The notes below the pieces were generated by a model. It was not told where the DNA came from. It did not search any database and saw only the letters and a program-made list of their open reading frames with translations. Shown here piece by piece: positions 45,167 through 57,156 of a stretch of 64,000 nt of DNA. Numbering within the stretch: the first letter of the stretch is position 1; each line of letters opens with the position of its first letter. This DNA is from Ciona intestinalis (Eukaryota; Chordata; Ascidiacea; Phlebobranchia; Cionidae), in the NCBI RefSeq assembly GCF_000224145.3, contig NW_004190449.2, positions 84,695 through 148,694 of the forward strand, in the 5' to 3' direction. A program made the translations under genes and the position numbers.

Positions 45167-48165
45167 GAGCTAGGTACTGGTTCTTGCACCGTCGACAAGG
45201 GGACCCCTTTGCGCCGAACTGCAGTATGCGGCTCTCGCTTAGAAGCGGCCCGCATGCCGCCAAACCTATCTGCACTGCTTGCAATACGGATATCCCCATA
45301 CGAACCCTAATTTTGGTTTTTGGCTATAGACAACGCGTCTTAATCGCACCGAACCTGGAAGCCAGCTATATCGTTGGTGAACGTTGTTGGATAGTACCCC
45401 AATACCGAACTTACGCCCTCGACCATATTACGTCGCAGTCACTTTTTCATTAAGACTTAACCGTATTGCGCGTAACACTAAACACCTCATACCGACAGCT
45501 CCATCACAACAATGGAAATAGGCCTGGTCGTTCTGCAGTTCTTGACAATTTTGATGCCTCGAATGACATAACCAGTCAATTGCCGTTGCCATTTCCTTCT
45601 AATGTGAACTTAAATTACTAGTTTACTTACATATTAATAATATATATGTATTATATATATATATATATGTACAAGGTTAAAATTATAGCTCTATATTGTG
45701 GTACTAACTGAATAGAGACACGTCGAAAAAACGACGTTTTTGTTTTTTTCGATAATGAAATGAAGTTATCGTTGTTTTTATCTAAATTATTGCGCAATGT
45801 CCCTCTTGGTATCATGTTTATTCGACACTAGTTCGAATTTTTTATGTTTATTTTTTCCGGCGTGGGTGTTCAAGCAGTATGCGTGATCGTGCTGCTGTCA
45901 TATTATTATCGGCGTTGCAAATCGTCGACATCTCGTCCAAAAATAGGCTATTCCAGTAACACGTTCCGCCGCTATTTCAAACCCCTAAACAGGATACTCG
46001 AAATGCTGTTTCGGCTTATTCTTGCCTTAAATTGCGTGACCGGCGTAACTTTCTCATAACCACAGCTCTAAGCGACAATAGCAGGCCATACTGTCACATT
46101 TTCTTAACTGTTAAGTATTTCGCAGCAAACCATGTTACTGTATTAACTCCTGGACAATGTTACAACTTCTATTAATTGTTATTGAAAGGCGAAACTGAGA
46201 TGTGCATTCCCAAATGTAGCGACTTTTCCGACTGCTCGTTAACATTGCGTCGACAAGGACCTGTACATAAAAGGCGCTTTTTTCCTAATAGGGTTTTCTC
46301 CTTTGTCCACTTACATGTTTTCATCCCGTATACTCGTGCTGGGCGTGGTTGCCAGACTTATAGCCCTTCCTTGTCACCGCGTTCTGGTTCACACCTTCGC
46401 AACTTATAACTAACCCAGTTCTCCACTTTAAGAGTAATTTCCCGGTTTTTCGCAACTCCCAGGCAAATTTTATTGATTCTGTAAAATTGTTATCGCGCCG
46501 TTTCAAAGAAAATACAATTACCACAGGAACAATGTTAATGCACGTAATTCGCATTTCTCTTCATTGTTTTGTCAATCCTATATGTTAACCACTATGGTCA
46601 GGAATCCTGTATCCTGACTTGTATAGGGCGCTAAATCTGATTGTTTTTACGCAACCCCATGTTTTCAATCGATATTGGATCCGGATCGGTAAACTTGACT
46701 TATCGACTTGTGGGCATTCGTCTTGTGTATACTGCCGGTGATCGCCGCTATATACACTACCCTACCAAGTGAGAAACCAGTTCAAAGACCTGGGAATTTC
46801 CGTTAATAATTTGGTCAAGCTATGATTGGAAATTGCTGCAAAAGAATATACCAGTACTTGAATATCCATGCAACATGACGCCTTGCATTGATTTTTAGCT
46901 TATACTCGAACGTTTACTGAACAAATACAAGTGTTACAACGTGAGAAGGTATGTAAAATGTTGTTACTAATTTCTGAAGTTATTCATTCCACTTTCGTTT
47001 TTACGTTGAACAAATGTGACCTAATTTGTTAATAATTTGCTATTCTGCTGTCGCCGGCCTATATTATCCTGTAAGAATGTCCGTTTATGATTTATAACTT
47101 TACACAGCTGGTTTTAACACAACATCAAATTTATTTATCTTTTTAAATACACTTACAAAGTTTGGAAAAAAAAAAAAACTAAAAAAGATAATAAATTTTG
47201 CAGCAAAACAACAGTCGATAAACTTAACCGGTATGATTCCCGCAGATAATGCTGATTGTAACATTAGTTAGCAGACCTATTTCAGTCGAAAGAAAAGGGA
47301 ACTGAAATCAGTCTACCAACTCAGCTACAACCGCATTTGAAAACAGCATCCTCGCCTGCTCTAATTCTTGCATTTCGGAAGAACTTGGCCGAAAACCGCT
47401 CAATGATTAAAGACCTATTGCCGATGAAGCAGCAGATAGGACTTGAATCACTGGCCGGTGATGGCCAACAGACAACGCACGTGGAGGTTCCTGTTTAGAC
47501 TGTGTATTGAACTTAATAAGCCTTGGGCTACGATGGTGGTAACTTTAATGTTTACAGTTGTAACGCAGTTTATTCTTAAGGCCTTAATCGCTCATGCGGC
47601 GACGCTCATGCTCAGATTTATCTAATAAAGAGTAAAGTTATTTGTAGAACCCGTCCGGGGGGTTTTTGAAAATCGCCGGGAGAATTTTGGAGCTGTACTG
47701 TTACCCAGAAGTTACATAAGGTTTTGCTTATTCAGACAGAGAAGTCAATATAAATATAGGCCGAATACGAGTATATAGTTAAAAGCTTATAAAATAACAA
47801 TTACCTTGAACGCTGTATTGTACCATATTGGTTGCTGAAGAAGTCTAGCTTTTATGAAGATCCTATTAGCTGTTGAACTGTAGATTGCTGGAAGACTGAA
47901 CTGATGACCATGGAACAGCAACAACCTCTTTTATACCCTTGAATTGGCTGGACAACTGTTCTTTTCATCGGTGCAATGTAACACGTCTGCAAGAGTGCCG
48001 ACAGCATGGACGGCTTGGTTATGCTGCTAGCAGCTGAGAAGAGATGTAAATTTGTCGCCACAAGGTCTAACACTTCAAATGGAATATACCAACTTAGGTA
48101 AGCAAGACTTGTTTATTTATTCGGCCGTATTATAAAATAGTTCTCAAGCGTTGATTAAACATATA

Positions 48166-48357
48166 ATACTCTGGGGTAAGATGGGACACTATTCGCACAT
48201 AATATCCAAACATCTTGATCGTGTTTTAAACAGTTAGCACTATCCATGGGAGTCGTGAGGATGCACTTTTATAATTATTTGAGTGTTCTTTGTTCACTAC
48301 CAAATGGAACGAGACAATTAAATAGCTGGGTGTCCCATCTTCTCTCACTTCAGCTAT
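48166..48357 (-). mobile_element. MITE, reverse, complete
   Basis: Left end TACTCTGGGGTAAGATGGGA, right end GTCCCATCTTCTCTCACTTC. Confidence 0.8.
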
Positions 48358-49101
48358 ATACCTACTTTCACACTGTACCATTTAAAAACGACTATCCCAC
48401 ATTAAACGACTATAAGATACTATTTTCTATTTAAAAGTATCTAAATCATTATAACTCCAGATGTCCCGGATACTACAGCAAAATTAAAGTCATGTAAGAA
48501 GTCTTATGTTAAAATGGGATACTGTAGTAAGAGGTCGGCTATTGGTTCGTTAATGGGTCCCAAAAATTATACGGTATACTAAATTAAATAAATGAATGAC
48601 TTTTTCGGTTACTAAGATCGGAAAAAATTTGCAAAAGCGTTTTAGGACACTCGTGGATCAAACAGAAATACAAAAAATTTACTTCATAAAAGCCTTGCAT
48701 ATTTTTGTTTCCCACAGCGTTATCAGCATCGGGTAGTTAGATGCGCTGCTGAAAAGTTGCAATTTGCACGTCTCACCCCGCTGTGACGTAACAATTAACT
48801 TTCCCACGCACCATTGTTTACAAGGAAGCTTTGCCACCAATCACGTGTTCGCACATAATCGGCAATACAATTGACTTTGAAGAACCGGGTTTCCGACCAC
48901 TGGAGAAGTGCGTTTTTCGGCAACAATACTAGCTGACGCAGGTCAGTTTTATATCATTAAACGTATTGAGAAAACACACACAATTTTAACGCCTAATCCC
49001 AACCCGATTTGCAAATTTCGAGGATTGACACTGCACATCCACGTAATTTAACTTGGCAATGCAAAGTAACTTTTTTCTATACGTATATATGACCATATAC
49101 A

Positions 49102-49289
49102 TAGCAGGGTAGGTGAAGATGGGACACTTTTAGCAAGTTATTTTCAAATTTCCGTGTTTTATACAGTTAACAACGGTCTATAGAAGTCGTGAGGATGCGA
49201 TTTTATATTCTTTTGAATGTTCTTTGTTTACTATTAAACGGGACGAGAAAATAGAATGAAAAGGTGCCCCATCTTCCCCATCCTATTAT
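49102..49289 (-). mobile_element. MITE, reverse, complete
   Basis: Left end TAGCAGGGTAGGTGAAGATG, right end GCCCCATCTTCCCCATCCTA. Confidence 0.85.
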
Positions 49290-49493
49290 ATAAAAAAGGG
49301 TTGCCTGAAAGCTGATGCGTTTTATGATTTGTATCTCACCACTCTCACACTATCATGTCATGATAAAGTAGTTTTGGAGATAAAATTTTTGGTTTACAGG
49401 CCTATTCAGTATAGCTTTGCTGTTTCGTTTTTACTTCTAGACAGTATGCCTTACGGTTCTTTGTGCACAAAAGGTAAATATTCAAAAGATTGT

Positions 49494-49499
49494 TTTATT
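49494..49499 (-). terminator. Poly(A) signal of the FAM227 gene
   Basis: TTTATT on the plus strand, i.e. AATAAA on the minus strand, about 145 bases after the stop at 49645. Confidence 0.5.
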
Positions 49500-49644
49500 T
49501 CTGAAAAAAGCTGCATAAAATTATTACATCGGTACAACACCAAAAATGTAACGGTTTAAAAAGAGGTCGGCTATTTCATTTAGGTAACCTTAATTGACCT
49601 ATTACAATATAAATGCAGGTAAATCTTCAGATTATAGGTAAATG

Positions 49645-52600
49645 TTAATTAGCTGGCTCTGCAGCCAAGGCAGCTTGTACAGCAGCAACCGCTCCAACAA
49701 CGTTCACTTCATCTTGGTCTCTCTAAATAAATGAACATTAAAAATTGTCCAAATTTAATTAAAAAATGTCCAGGTACGGCGGTTCGATGCTCCATACTGA
49801 TAGGCATATGTGTCTTTGGGAAAAACACCTATCGGACATTGCTCGAACCCAGTGGCCACTAATTGGTTGTAACACCCTAGGTGTCTGAGTAAGGGATCAA
49901 CACTGGTCCAAATCACCAGTCTTTATAACACAAGCTGTTTCAAAAAGCTTGCCACCTTTTAGGGATTACCTTGTATGTAGTGTTGTGGGTGATTTGGCGT
50001 TTGAAGTTTTTTTAAAATCTGTGGCTCACCATTTAAACAACTTAGTAGCCACTGGGTTGTTGCTGTTATATGTTTTACCCACAGCTCACAATGGCTGCAG
50101 TTGTTATATATATTACACAATACTATAAGCAACCTATTACCTTTAACTCCATTAGCACGAGGTTGCTGAGGTAACGTACTTGTCGGGGTTTGCTTAAAAG
50201 TTTTGACGATTTTCTGTGCGTAAAGTGTTTAAACAATTTATGAAAGAAGAAATGTAACGCGTGGGGAAGGAAACGACAGTCGTTATAACACAAGTGTTTT
50301 TGTTCCACACTTCCCTTGTGCTCTTATGAGTTACTACGTGTGTAACTTTGTGGGTGGATATTTTTAATGCACAGCTGACAAATTAAACAACCCATGAATG
50401 AGCTTGAGTTAAATAATAATTGCCAATAAGTGGCTAAGAACACACCCACATTGGTAGCAGCATTAAGCTTTGAATGCGTAGTTTCTTTGCCACAGAAACC
50501 AAACTTGGCACAATACATTGATAAACATCTATTGTATTTATTTGCCAGAGTTTTTGGATTTGAGGCTCAATGCTGCCATCATTGTTGACATATGCCTCTT
50601 TGGGCAACTGCTTAAATTGGTGTTCAGAAGCGGGTTAAACATAAAGTCGGCGTTAAAAAAACAGTATCTACATGAATAGATGTGTGTGGTAACTTGTAAT
50701 GGGGCATATGAAAGTATCATAACATAAACTTACGTTTTAAAAAGCCGATTTTCTTCAACTTGCTTTGTCAAAAACTCTTTGCTTGCTCTTTCCCCTTCAA
50801 GGTGAATTCTAAACAATTGAAAATATTAAAATTGAGGTAATAAGCCAAAGCTAGCACGGATCTAATACCACAGTGCTTAGTGTAACCTGTTAAATGCAGT
50901 AGCTGTGTCTCGCACGTTGTGAGATGATTCTTGAATTAAATCATTATAAGTTCTTGCTTGGTGGGAAGGCAGGGATTCAATCTGTAAACAAACTTTTTTT
51001 TATTATAGACTATTATTTTATTGTTTGTTTTGCAGAGACTAATGATGCCATTTTATAAATATCACAGAATACGTTAAACTTGATTTTGATACATGAATGT
51101 AACTTTTTTATCATCCCATACCCTGGCAAGCATGAAACTTAACGAGTAATTGTTTAAATTAATATTCTTCTTACTTGTGTTCTCCTTACTAGCTGATCAC
51201 GACCCGTAACTTTGTGGAGACCTCTTTGGTAAAGATACTCACTAAGAAGAGGAGATCTTCCATGGATGTTAAACACTGAACGATCAAACTCAACGGATCT
51301 TCCAATAGCACACGACTAAATATTGAATTAAGGTATTTTAATGAATGTTTTTAATCATATGCATAATAAGGTAATAAAATATTTTATGAAAGAAACTGTA
51401 AAACATAATTGAATGTCAATGTATAGTCAAATATATTTGACTAAATGATGAAATATCATATAGTTGTACACAATAACATTTGTTGTAAACACTAACCACC
51501 AAAATGTTTGCCAAAAGAGCCAAAATATAAGTATGAATAACCCAGCAGCAACAGCCTATATTGGTGTGTAGTATTTAACAAATATAAATATACAATAAAA
51601 AGCATATAAATATACATATATGTAAATAAAACAACATAAAACCTACTGCTTACATTTTCCTTCAAATACTTTAATGAATATTTTTCCTTGGTTTCTTCAC
51701 CAGTTTTTGGTTGCTGAATATGAAATAGTTTATATTCAAAACAGGATACTTGCCCAACCAAGTATTTATTCATATAATATACAAACTAGACAATAGACAT
51801 ACAAACTGGGTTCAATTTTCAGCCATATTAAAAAAATAATCGATCACATATATAAGTTACATTCATTCATTGATTAAAATGCTTTGCATAACATGGTAAT
51901 GTTACTATTTAAACCATTTTTAAATTCTCTATCAAACTTTATTTTACCTCTGTAATTGGAGACAATGTCCCTTTATCTGTGGTTACAGTAGTTTCATTGC
52001 TTTTAGTTTTTTGTGAAGAGACAGTTGACATAGCATCTGATCTTGTGCCCAGCGCTCTATTATTTTTAAATAAGTAAGTTCGATAAACTAGCAATTTACT
52101 ACTGGCCAAATTAATAAAACATAACATTGTATTCACCTATGGTTCTTGGCCAGTATGTTTTATAGTGTTTCTTCATTTCATTATTTAATGCAAAACAATT
52201 GTTATATAAAGCAAGATTATATTCCAGAATCATATTTATTTAAAAGGTATTCATTGTAAATTATTACGAGTGAATGTTTCAGTATCACTAAGTTTATCTG
52301 CATACCTCAATAATCCTTTATTGGACCCCGACCTTGAATGAGCAGTTGGCGTCTTTGTTGAAGTTACTGAACCAATAGGACTTAGTTTACCAGTTCCCTT
52401 CCTATCAACTGCATGGACAAATATGCATATTTTTAATGTCACTTTAAAAATATAGCATTCAAACTACCAAGCCACCAAAAAAATGTGCAGAGATTTGCTC
52501 AATAAAACCAACTTATATAGGTTACTAGGTTAGTACATTTATACTTGGCCCCAGTTGTTCCAACCAAATTATCACTAATGGGCTGTCTATTTTTGTAAAT

Positions 52601-55013
52601 ACAGCATAAAACCAAGTACAATGTTACATATGTGGTAACTTGTAAACGAGAACGAGATGTTTGAATAGAATATCTATGCTATAGCAACTGGTGTTGCCCC
52701 GCAACGACAGAGAAAAAAGACTTCCATGTTTAATTATCATTAAATTTTACCTTTCTCCCCAGATTTTGAAACTTTCATTGTTTCTTCTTTCCTCATTTTA
52801 TGAGGTTCAAGTTGGGAATAATTCCATTTCTCGTAAAGCCTGGGTGGTGGTTGGATTCCTGATACCCACATGGTGGCAATGTTGAGCAAGTTCCCTTTGA
52901 AAGTTGGTTCGTCAAATTGTCGCCACGACTGAGGGAAAGCGAGGCAGAATGCTGAATATATTGACTGGGCCAATATACTGGCATAATTCTGTAAGTAGAT
53001 TAACACAGTATTAATCAGATAAATGATTTAATTTACCATGTTTCAATGTAATGATTTAATTTACCATGAAAAACTTATCTCGAAATTTCTGATCTTTAGA
53101 CATGAGCAAAAGCTTGACAAAAATCTGGGAAATCCGCCTGAAAAGTTTGCTTTGGCTTAGTTTGTCCGGCTGCAATAAAATGAATTTACAACAATTTGTG
53201 AATAAAGTCTTTCGTTACTTACATGATATTTGTCAAGGAAAAACCACCAGAAAACATCTTGTAACATAGCTCTCTGTGTGCGAGAGTACAACATCTTACG
53301 AAACTCTTGTTGATAGGTTGGCTGGAATGAAACAATTGTAACATAAGATAAACTAATTATAAAGAAAATGATCTGTAGTCACCAACCATAACAGAAATAG
53401 ATTCATTTTTGGTAAAAAAAAAAATTTGTTAGGAAAGATAGTTTATGTCACGCTTTGATTAAATTTGGTTACAGCAATTACTTTTACCTTCCTTTTCAGG
53501 TCAGTTTGAGCTGAAATAACATGATCAATAACTACAGTGGCTTCCAACCCATGAGGCAAAGGTGAGTGACGATTCTGTACAAAACCTGGATATTGCTGCA
53601 ACTCTACTAATCTTGGTGCGTCTGATTTCTAAAAATACAGCAATTTTAAACAACACGTTTTAGATACTATCATTAACACATTTTTCTAGTCATCTATGTA
53701 ATCATAATTTTAGAAATGACCCTCACAAAATTAGAAAAACATATATATGCCATCAAAACTTTTAATATAAATTGGGGGTTAACCAGAAGTTACTTTTTAA
53801 CATACTTTCATCCTTAATAAATTTAATCGATTATTATTTTTTATGTTAATCTCAATAAATGCAAACCACAGTGCAAAAAACAAAGAATAAATACGCCATT
53901 TTGCCTAAAAAAACATGCATACTTAAATTAATAAACTAACTTTGGCCGGTCCTTTTCTTCGTTGTGTATTGCCTTCCGGTTGTCCATCTGTAAGAAATTA
54001 TAAACAATTTATGTTTCCACTGCAAAATAAAAATAATTAAAACTATTACCAAATTCACTCGAAAATAATCCAGCAAATTTTCTTTCTTCTTTTTCTTCTC
54101 TATCTATTAATAACAAAACATGCAAATAAAACCGGTTAAAACATTTCTTGTTTTAAGGTTTTTATTCTGAGTTTCTTCCTACAATAAGAATATATTATAG
54201 GTTTTTATAATACAATCCTACAATATATTATAGGTTTTTCCTATAATAAAGTTCTGGGAAGTCTGCAAAATATGGCATTTTCTGGCGAGAATTCGCGCGT
54301 AAGACAGTAATTTTTTTGTATAAGCGTGTAGCCATGTACCAACCGTAAAAATAATTGGGAAAAAACTACAAGCAAAGCAAGGAAACATTTTTATTTTAAC
54401 ACAGATTTGGTTTGTTGTTTCATTGATTTTCAAGTGCAGGAACATTATGGTGTACAAAACCAAAGGTTTGTGAACAAAATTGTGCATTCACTGACTAAAC
54501 TCTGTAGACCAGCATACCTCTAGCTGAGCGTGACCCACGTTTGGGAACAGATTTAAGTTGAAGTTGGCCAGTATTTGGATCATAGACTTCATCATTGTAG
54601 GAAGATCGGCTTTCGATTGCGAGTTTGCTGTCATATGTTGAAAGTTCGTTGTCCAAACTACATATTCTCTCATTTACTTTTTGAATTGAGCCAACCAGAA
54701 AAGCTTAAATTGTACATTAAGGAAAATACATTTATAAATTTTATTATATAAACACAAGAGAGTTACAATGGGGATAAACGAAGATACCTTTATTTTTGTT
54801 TTACTTGTTGCACAACAGATTATTGTATGGATTATTAATTTTTTTTATTAGATGAGGAATAATTGGTATGTTGATTATTAAAAGGATACAAGCAGGTCGA
54901 ACTTTCTGTAATTCTTCAAGTCGTTTCTTTTGTCTTTCAACGTTTTTATTTACATCAAACAAATCTTCTTCGCATAAGCTCATGGGAGACGCGATTCTAC
55001 TTATGTCAGCCAT
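49645..55013 (-). CDS. FAM227 family protein with FWWh domain, 566 aa
   Basis: Sixteen exons on the complement: 54890-55013, 54518-54676, 54050-54103, 53941-53987, 53488-53628, 53223-53321, 53065-53169, 52751-52988, 52306-52408, 51948-52056, 51654-51713, 51175-51315, 50887-50981, 50734-50808, 50141-50213, 49645-49722; every junction keeps frame. The N-terminus is charged and helical. The diagnostic block is DVFWWFFLDKYH followed by a helix-rich stretch (LFRRISQIFVKLLL, DKFFMNYASILAQSIY, FPQSWRQFDEP), the FWWh domain of FAM227A/B. After it come a Ser/Thr-rich linker and a conserved FNIHGRSPLLSEYL segment. Human members are 570 (A) and 508 (B) aa, so length fits; I cannot decide between A and B. 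The family's function is poorly known; expression in ciliated and sperm cells is reported. Least certain are exon 1's donor (T|GTATCC) and exon 15. Confidence 0.85.
49765..50110. repeat. SINE pair in the last FAM227 intron, opposite orientations
   Basis: A forward head piece (CGGCGGTTCGATGCTCC, GAACCCAGTGGCCACTAATT) from about 49765 to 49915 is followed by a reverse piece (TTATAACACAAGCTGTTTCA to CCCACAGCTCACAATGG) to about 50110. Confidence 0.6.
50268..50490 (-). repeat. SINE, reverse
   Basis: GAAACGACAGTCGTTATAAC, then GAGTTACTACGTGTGTAAC, then a head remnant (GTAGCAGCATTAAGCTTTGA). Between FAM227 exons 15 and 14. Confidence 0.7.
50545..50720 (+). repeat. SINE, forward, truncated
   Basis: Head piece GGCTCAATGCTGCCATCATT, middle CTTTGGGCAACTGC, tail start GTGGTAACTTGTAATGGGGC without the 3' block. 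Confidence 0.6.
52545..52715 (+). repeat. SINE, forward, 3' part, in FAM227 intron 8
   Basis: Begins in the middle block (CAACCAAATTATCACTAATG) and runs through ATGTGGTAACTTGTAAACG to GCAACTGGTGTTGCCCCGC. Confidence 0.65.
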
Positions 55014-55430
55014 CGTAAACTTTAACTTTGTCACGTCAATTTACGGCCTATATTGAAGCACCAACCGTTCGTATTATTTACTGTTAACCTGCCTTTAATA
55101 CACCCAAAGGCATTGTGGTGCAATGACTGTTACAACAGACTTATTTCGGCAAAGAAACCACAAACCTTATAGAACTTGTCTATGTTTGTTCATTCAGTGC
55201 TTTAACATCGTAGCGTCGTTTCTATAACAGCGCTCAAGAACGCCGTCTAGCGGAAATTTAAATTTGAACTGACTGATGTGAACATTTTGGGGATTTTTTA
55301 TAACTTAACTATGTCAACGTTTTTTTAACAAATTGCTAGATTTCGACGGTTTTTAGAAGACTACTACGGGTTAAAAAATGTAATATATATTTTTATTCGG
55401 GACTTTTTACATTTATTTTATACAGTCATG

Positions 55431-55618
55431 TACTGGGGAAGATGGGACACCTTTTCATACTATTTTCTCGTCTCATTTGGTAGTAAACAAAAATTATTCA
55501 AAGAACTATATACCTGTATCATTACAACTACCATAAACCGTTGTTAATTGTGTAAAACACGATCGGGATACTTTGATGTTATGTGCTAAAGGTGTCCCAT
55601 CTTCCACCACTCTACTGT
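55431..55618 (+). mobile_element. MITE, forward, complete
   Basis: Left end TACTGGGGAAGATGGGACAC, right end GTGTCCCATCTTCCACCACT, about 420 bases upstream of the FAM227 start. Confidence 0.8.
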
Positions 55619-57110
55619 ACATCATATTTAATAAAACAAGAACATATTTTAGTGGACAGGTGGATGGCACCGAACTGTTTACAAATGTTATACTCATACT
55701 TAACATACAAAACTTAAGTAAAAAAAAACCAATGTGAAACAAACGCCACCAAGATTACACCTAAAAGTCAAGAAATAGTTTTATTTCCGCCAAATCTCCA
55801 GTTTACATTACCGACAACTTACAAAGTACTGAGCAAACATGCTATAGAGAATTTGAAGCAGGCGGTGAGGCAGCTGAACAAAATATGAAATTTATTTTGG
55901 GGACACTTGAGAAATAATTTATTTAATATTCTCACAGTGGAAAGATCTTGGTTATTTTAACACCTGTCGCTATAGGGAAGAAATGATTTCCAGAGTAAAC
56001 ATATCACGTCGATTGTGAAATTGTTTTCGCGGGTGCTTGCACAATAAACTGGCTCTATAGCGATTTACACAAAGCAAATTATCCCCCACTGACTTCTCAG
56101 CAATCCAAGGGGTCCGTAAGAGCCAGTTAAGGGTTTAAATCGAGAGCAAAAAAGAGAACTCGCTTGTCGCTGCTCGTTCTGCCCGATAATGACGTAACAA
56201 AAGAAGTGGCAGTTGCTAAGATTTCGAGAGGCCCGATCATTAGTTGATATAATACCCCATCACTTATACGACACTTTGGTTTGTTGGTATTAGCAGTAAA
56301 CACAGCACACCAGTTTATTGAATTCACACGTCAGTCCCGGTAAATTACATGAGTGCGTCATATGAGGCGAAACATTGATATTTCGAAATGATCAGCTTCC
56401 AACACGATCTCATCCGTAAATACAAACTTTATTATGTAATGTGACTAAAGGTGACCCGTTGAAAATAAGACTTGATTTTTTCCATGTTATTTATGTATTT
56501 AATAATGTCTTTGTGTAATCCCTATGCACTCGGTTAGCTTATTAACTCGTTTATTGTTACAGGTTTAATTTATTTAGTTTAGCTGTATATACTCAGATTT
56601 TTATGTTTGTTCTGCACCGTCTGTTTTGGTAGTCGCAAAAACCGCGCGACAAAAAGGTAAAATGAAATATAAACATGCACTGTTTACCCTCTATCGACAG
56701 GAATTATGATTAAACAAGATAATGAATAAACTATTATGACGTTTGAAAGGGTTTGGGTGTGTTCATGTGTGCCCTATACGCGTGCACGATCCTGAATAGC
56801 CAACAGCGGTCGGGTCGGAACGGGAGTCGCAGTCATAACCAAGGCAGCTTCTGACAACAACCGCCACTGAATAGGAGGGGTGTGGCGCAAGGATAAGCGA
56901 AGAGAAAGAAGGGTAGACTCTTGTTAGGTTGAGTACGACGAGAAGAGCTCCAGTCCAGATCATTGTGCGATTCTATAGCGACTGTGAGCTGTTTTCGAAC
57001 GATCAACATTTTGGATTTGTTGAGAAGCTATATCGTGAGACGAAGAACTTTGTTACCGATTTCAAACTGTGAGAATACACAACGTACTAGCTCTACCAAG
57101 GACGTACAGA

Positions 57111-57118
57111 TATAAAAT
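57111..57118 (+). promoter_or_regulatory. TATA element just before the FoxQ gene
   Basis: TATAAAAT, 39 bases before the ATG at 57157. If used, the 5' UTR would be only about 10-15 bases; otherwise it lies inside the 5' UTR of a longer transcript. Confidence 0.4.
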
Positions 57119-57156
57119 AGACACTGCAAGTTAATTTGCATTCCGAACACAAGAGC

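Larger units (their letters stand above)
45167..49644. other. Spacer between G alpha q and FAM227 (convergent genes)
   Basis: The 3' UTR of G alpha q begins here. Features seen: an AT dinucleotide run at about 45640-45670, MITEs at 48166-48357 and 49102-49289, and the FAM227 3' UTR at the far end. About 4 kb shows no supported gene; short ORFs at 45184, 45844 and 46176 have no recognisable features. Confidence 0.4.
55014..57156. other. Spacer between divergent FAM227 and FoxQ genes
   Basis: Probably holds both promoters. One MITE (55431-55618). About 55620-57100 shows nothing I can name except the TATA element listed separately. Confidence 0.4.

Noticed and set aside
45184-45453. ORF of 89 aa just after the G alpha q stop
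   Set aside because: Lies in the expected 3' UTR, has no conserved feature, and no homology could be recognised.
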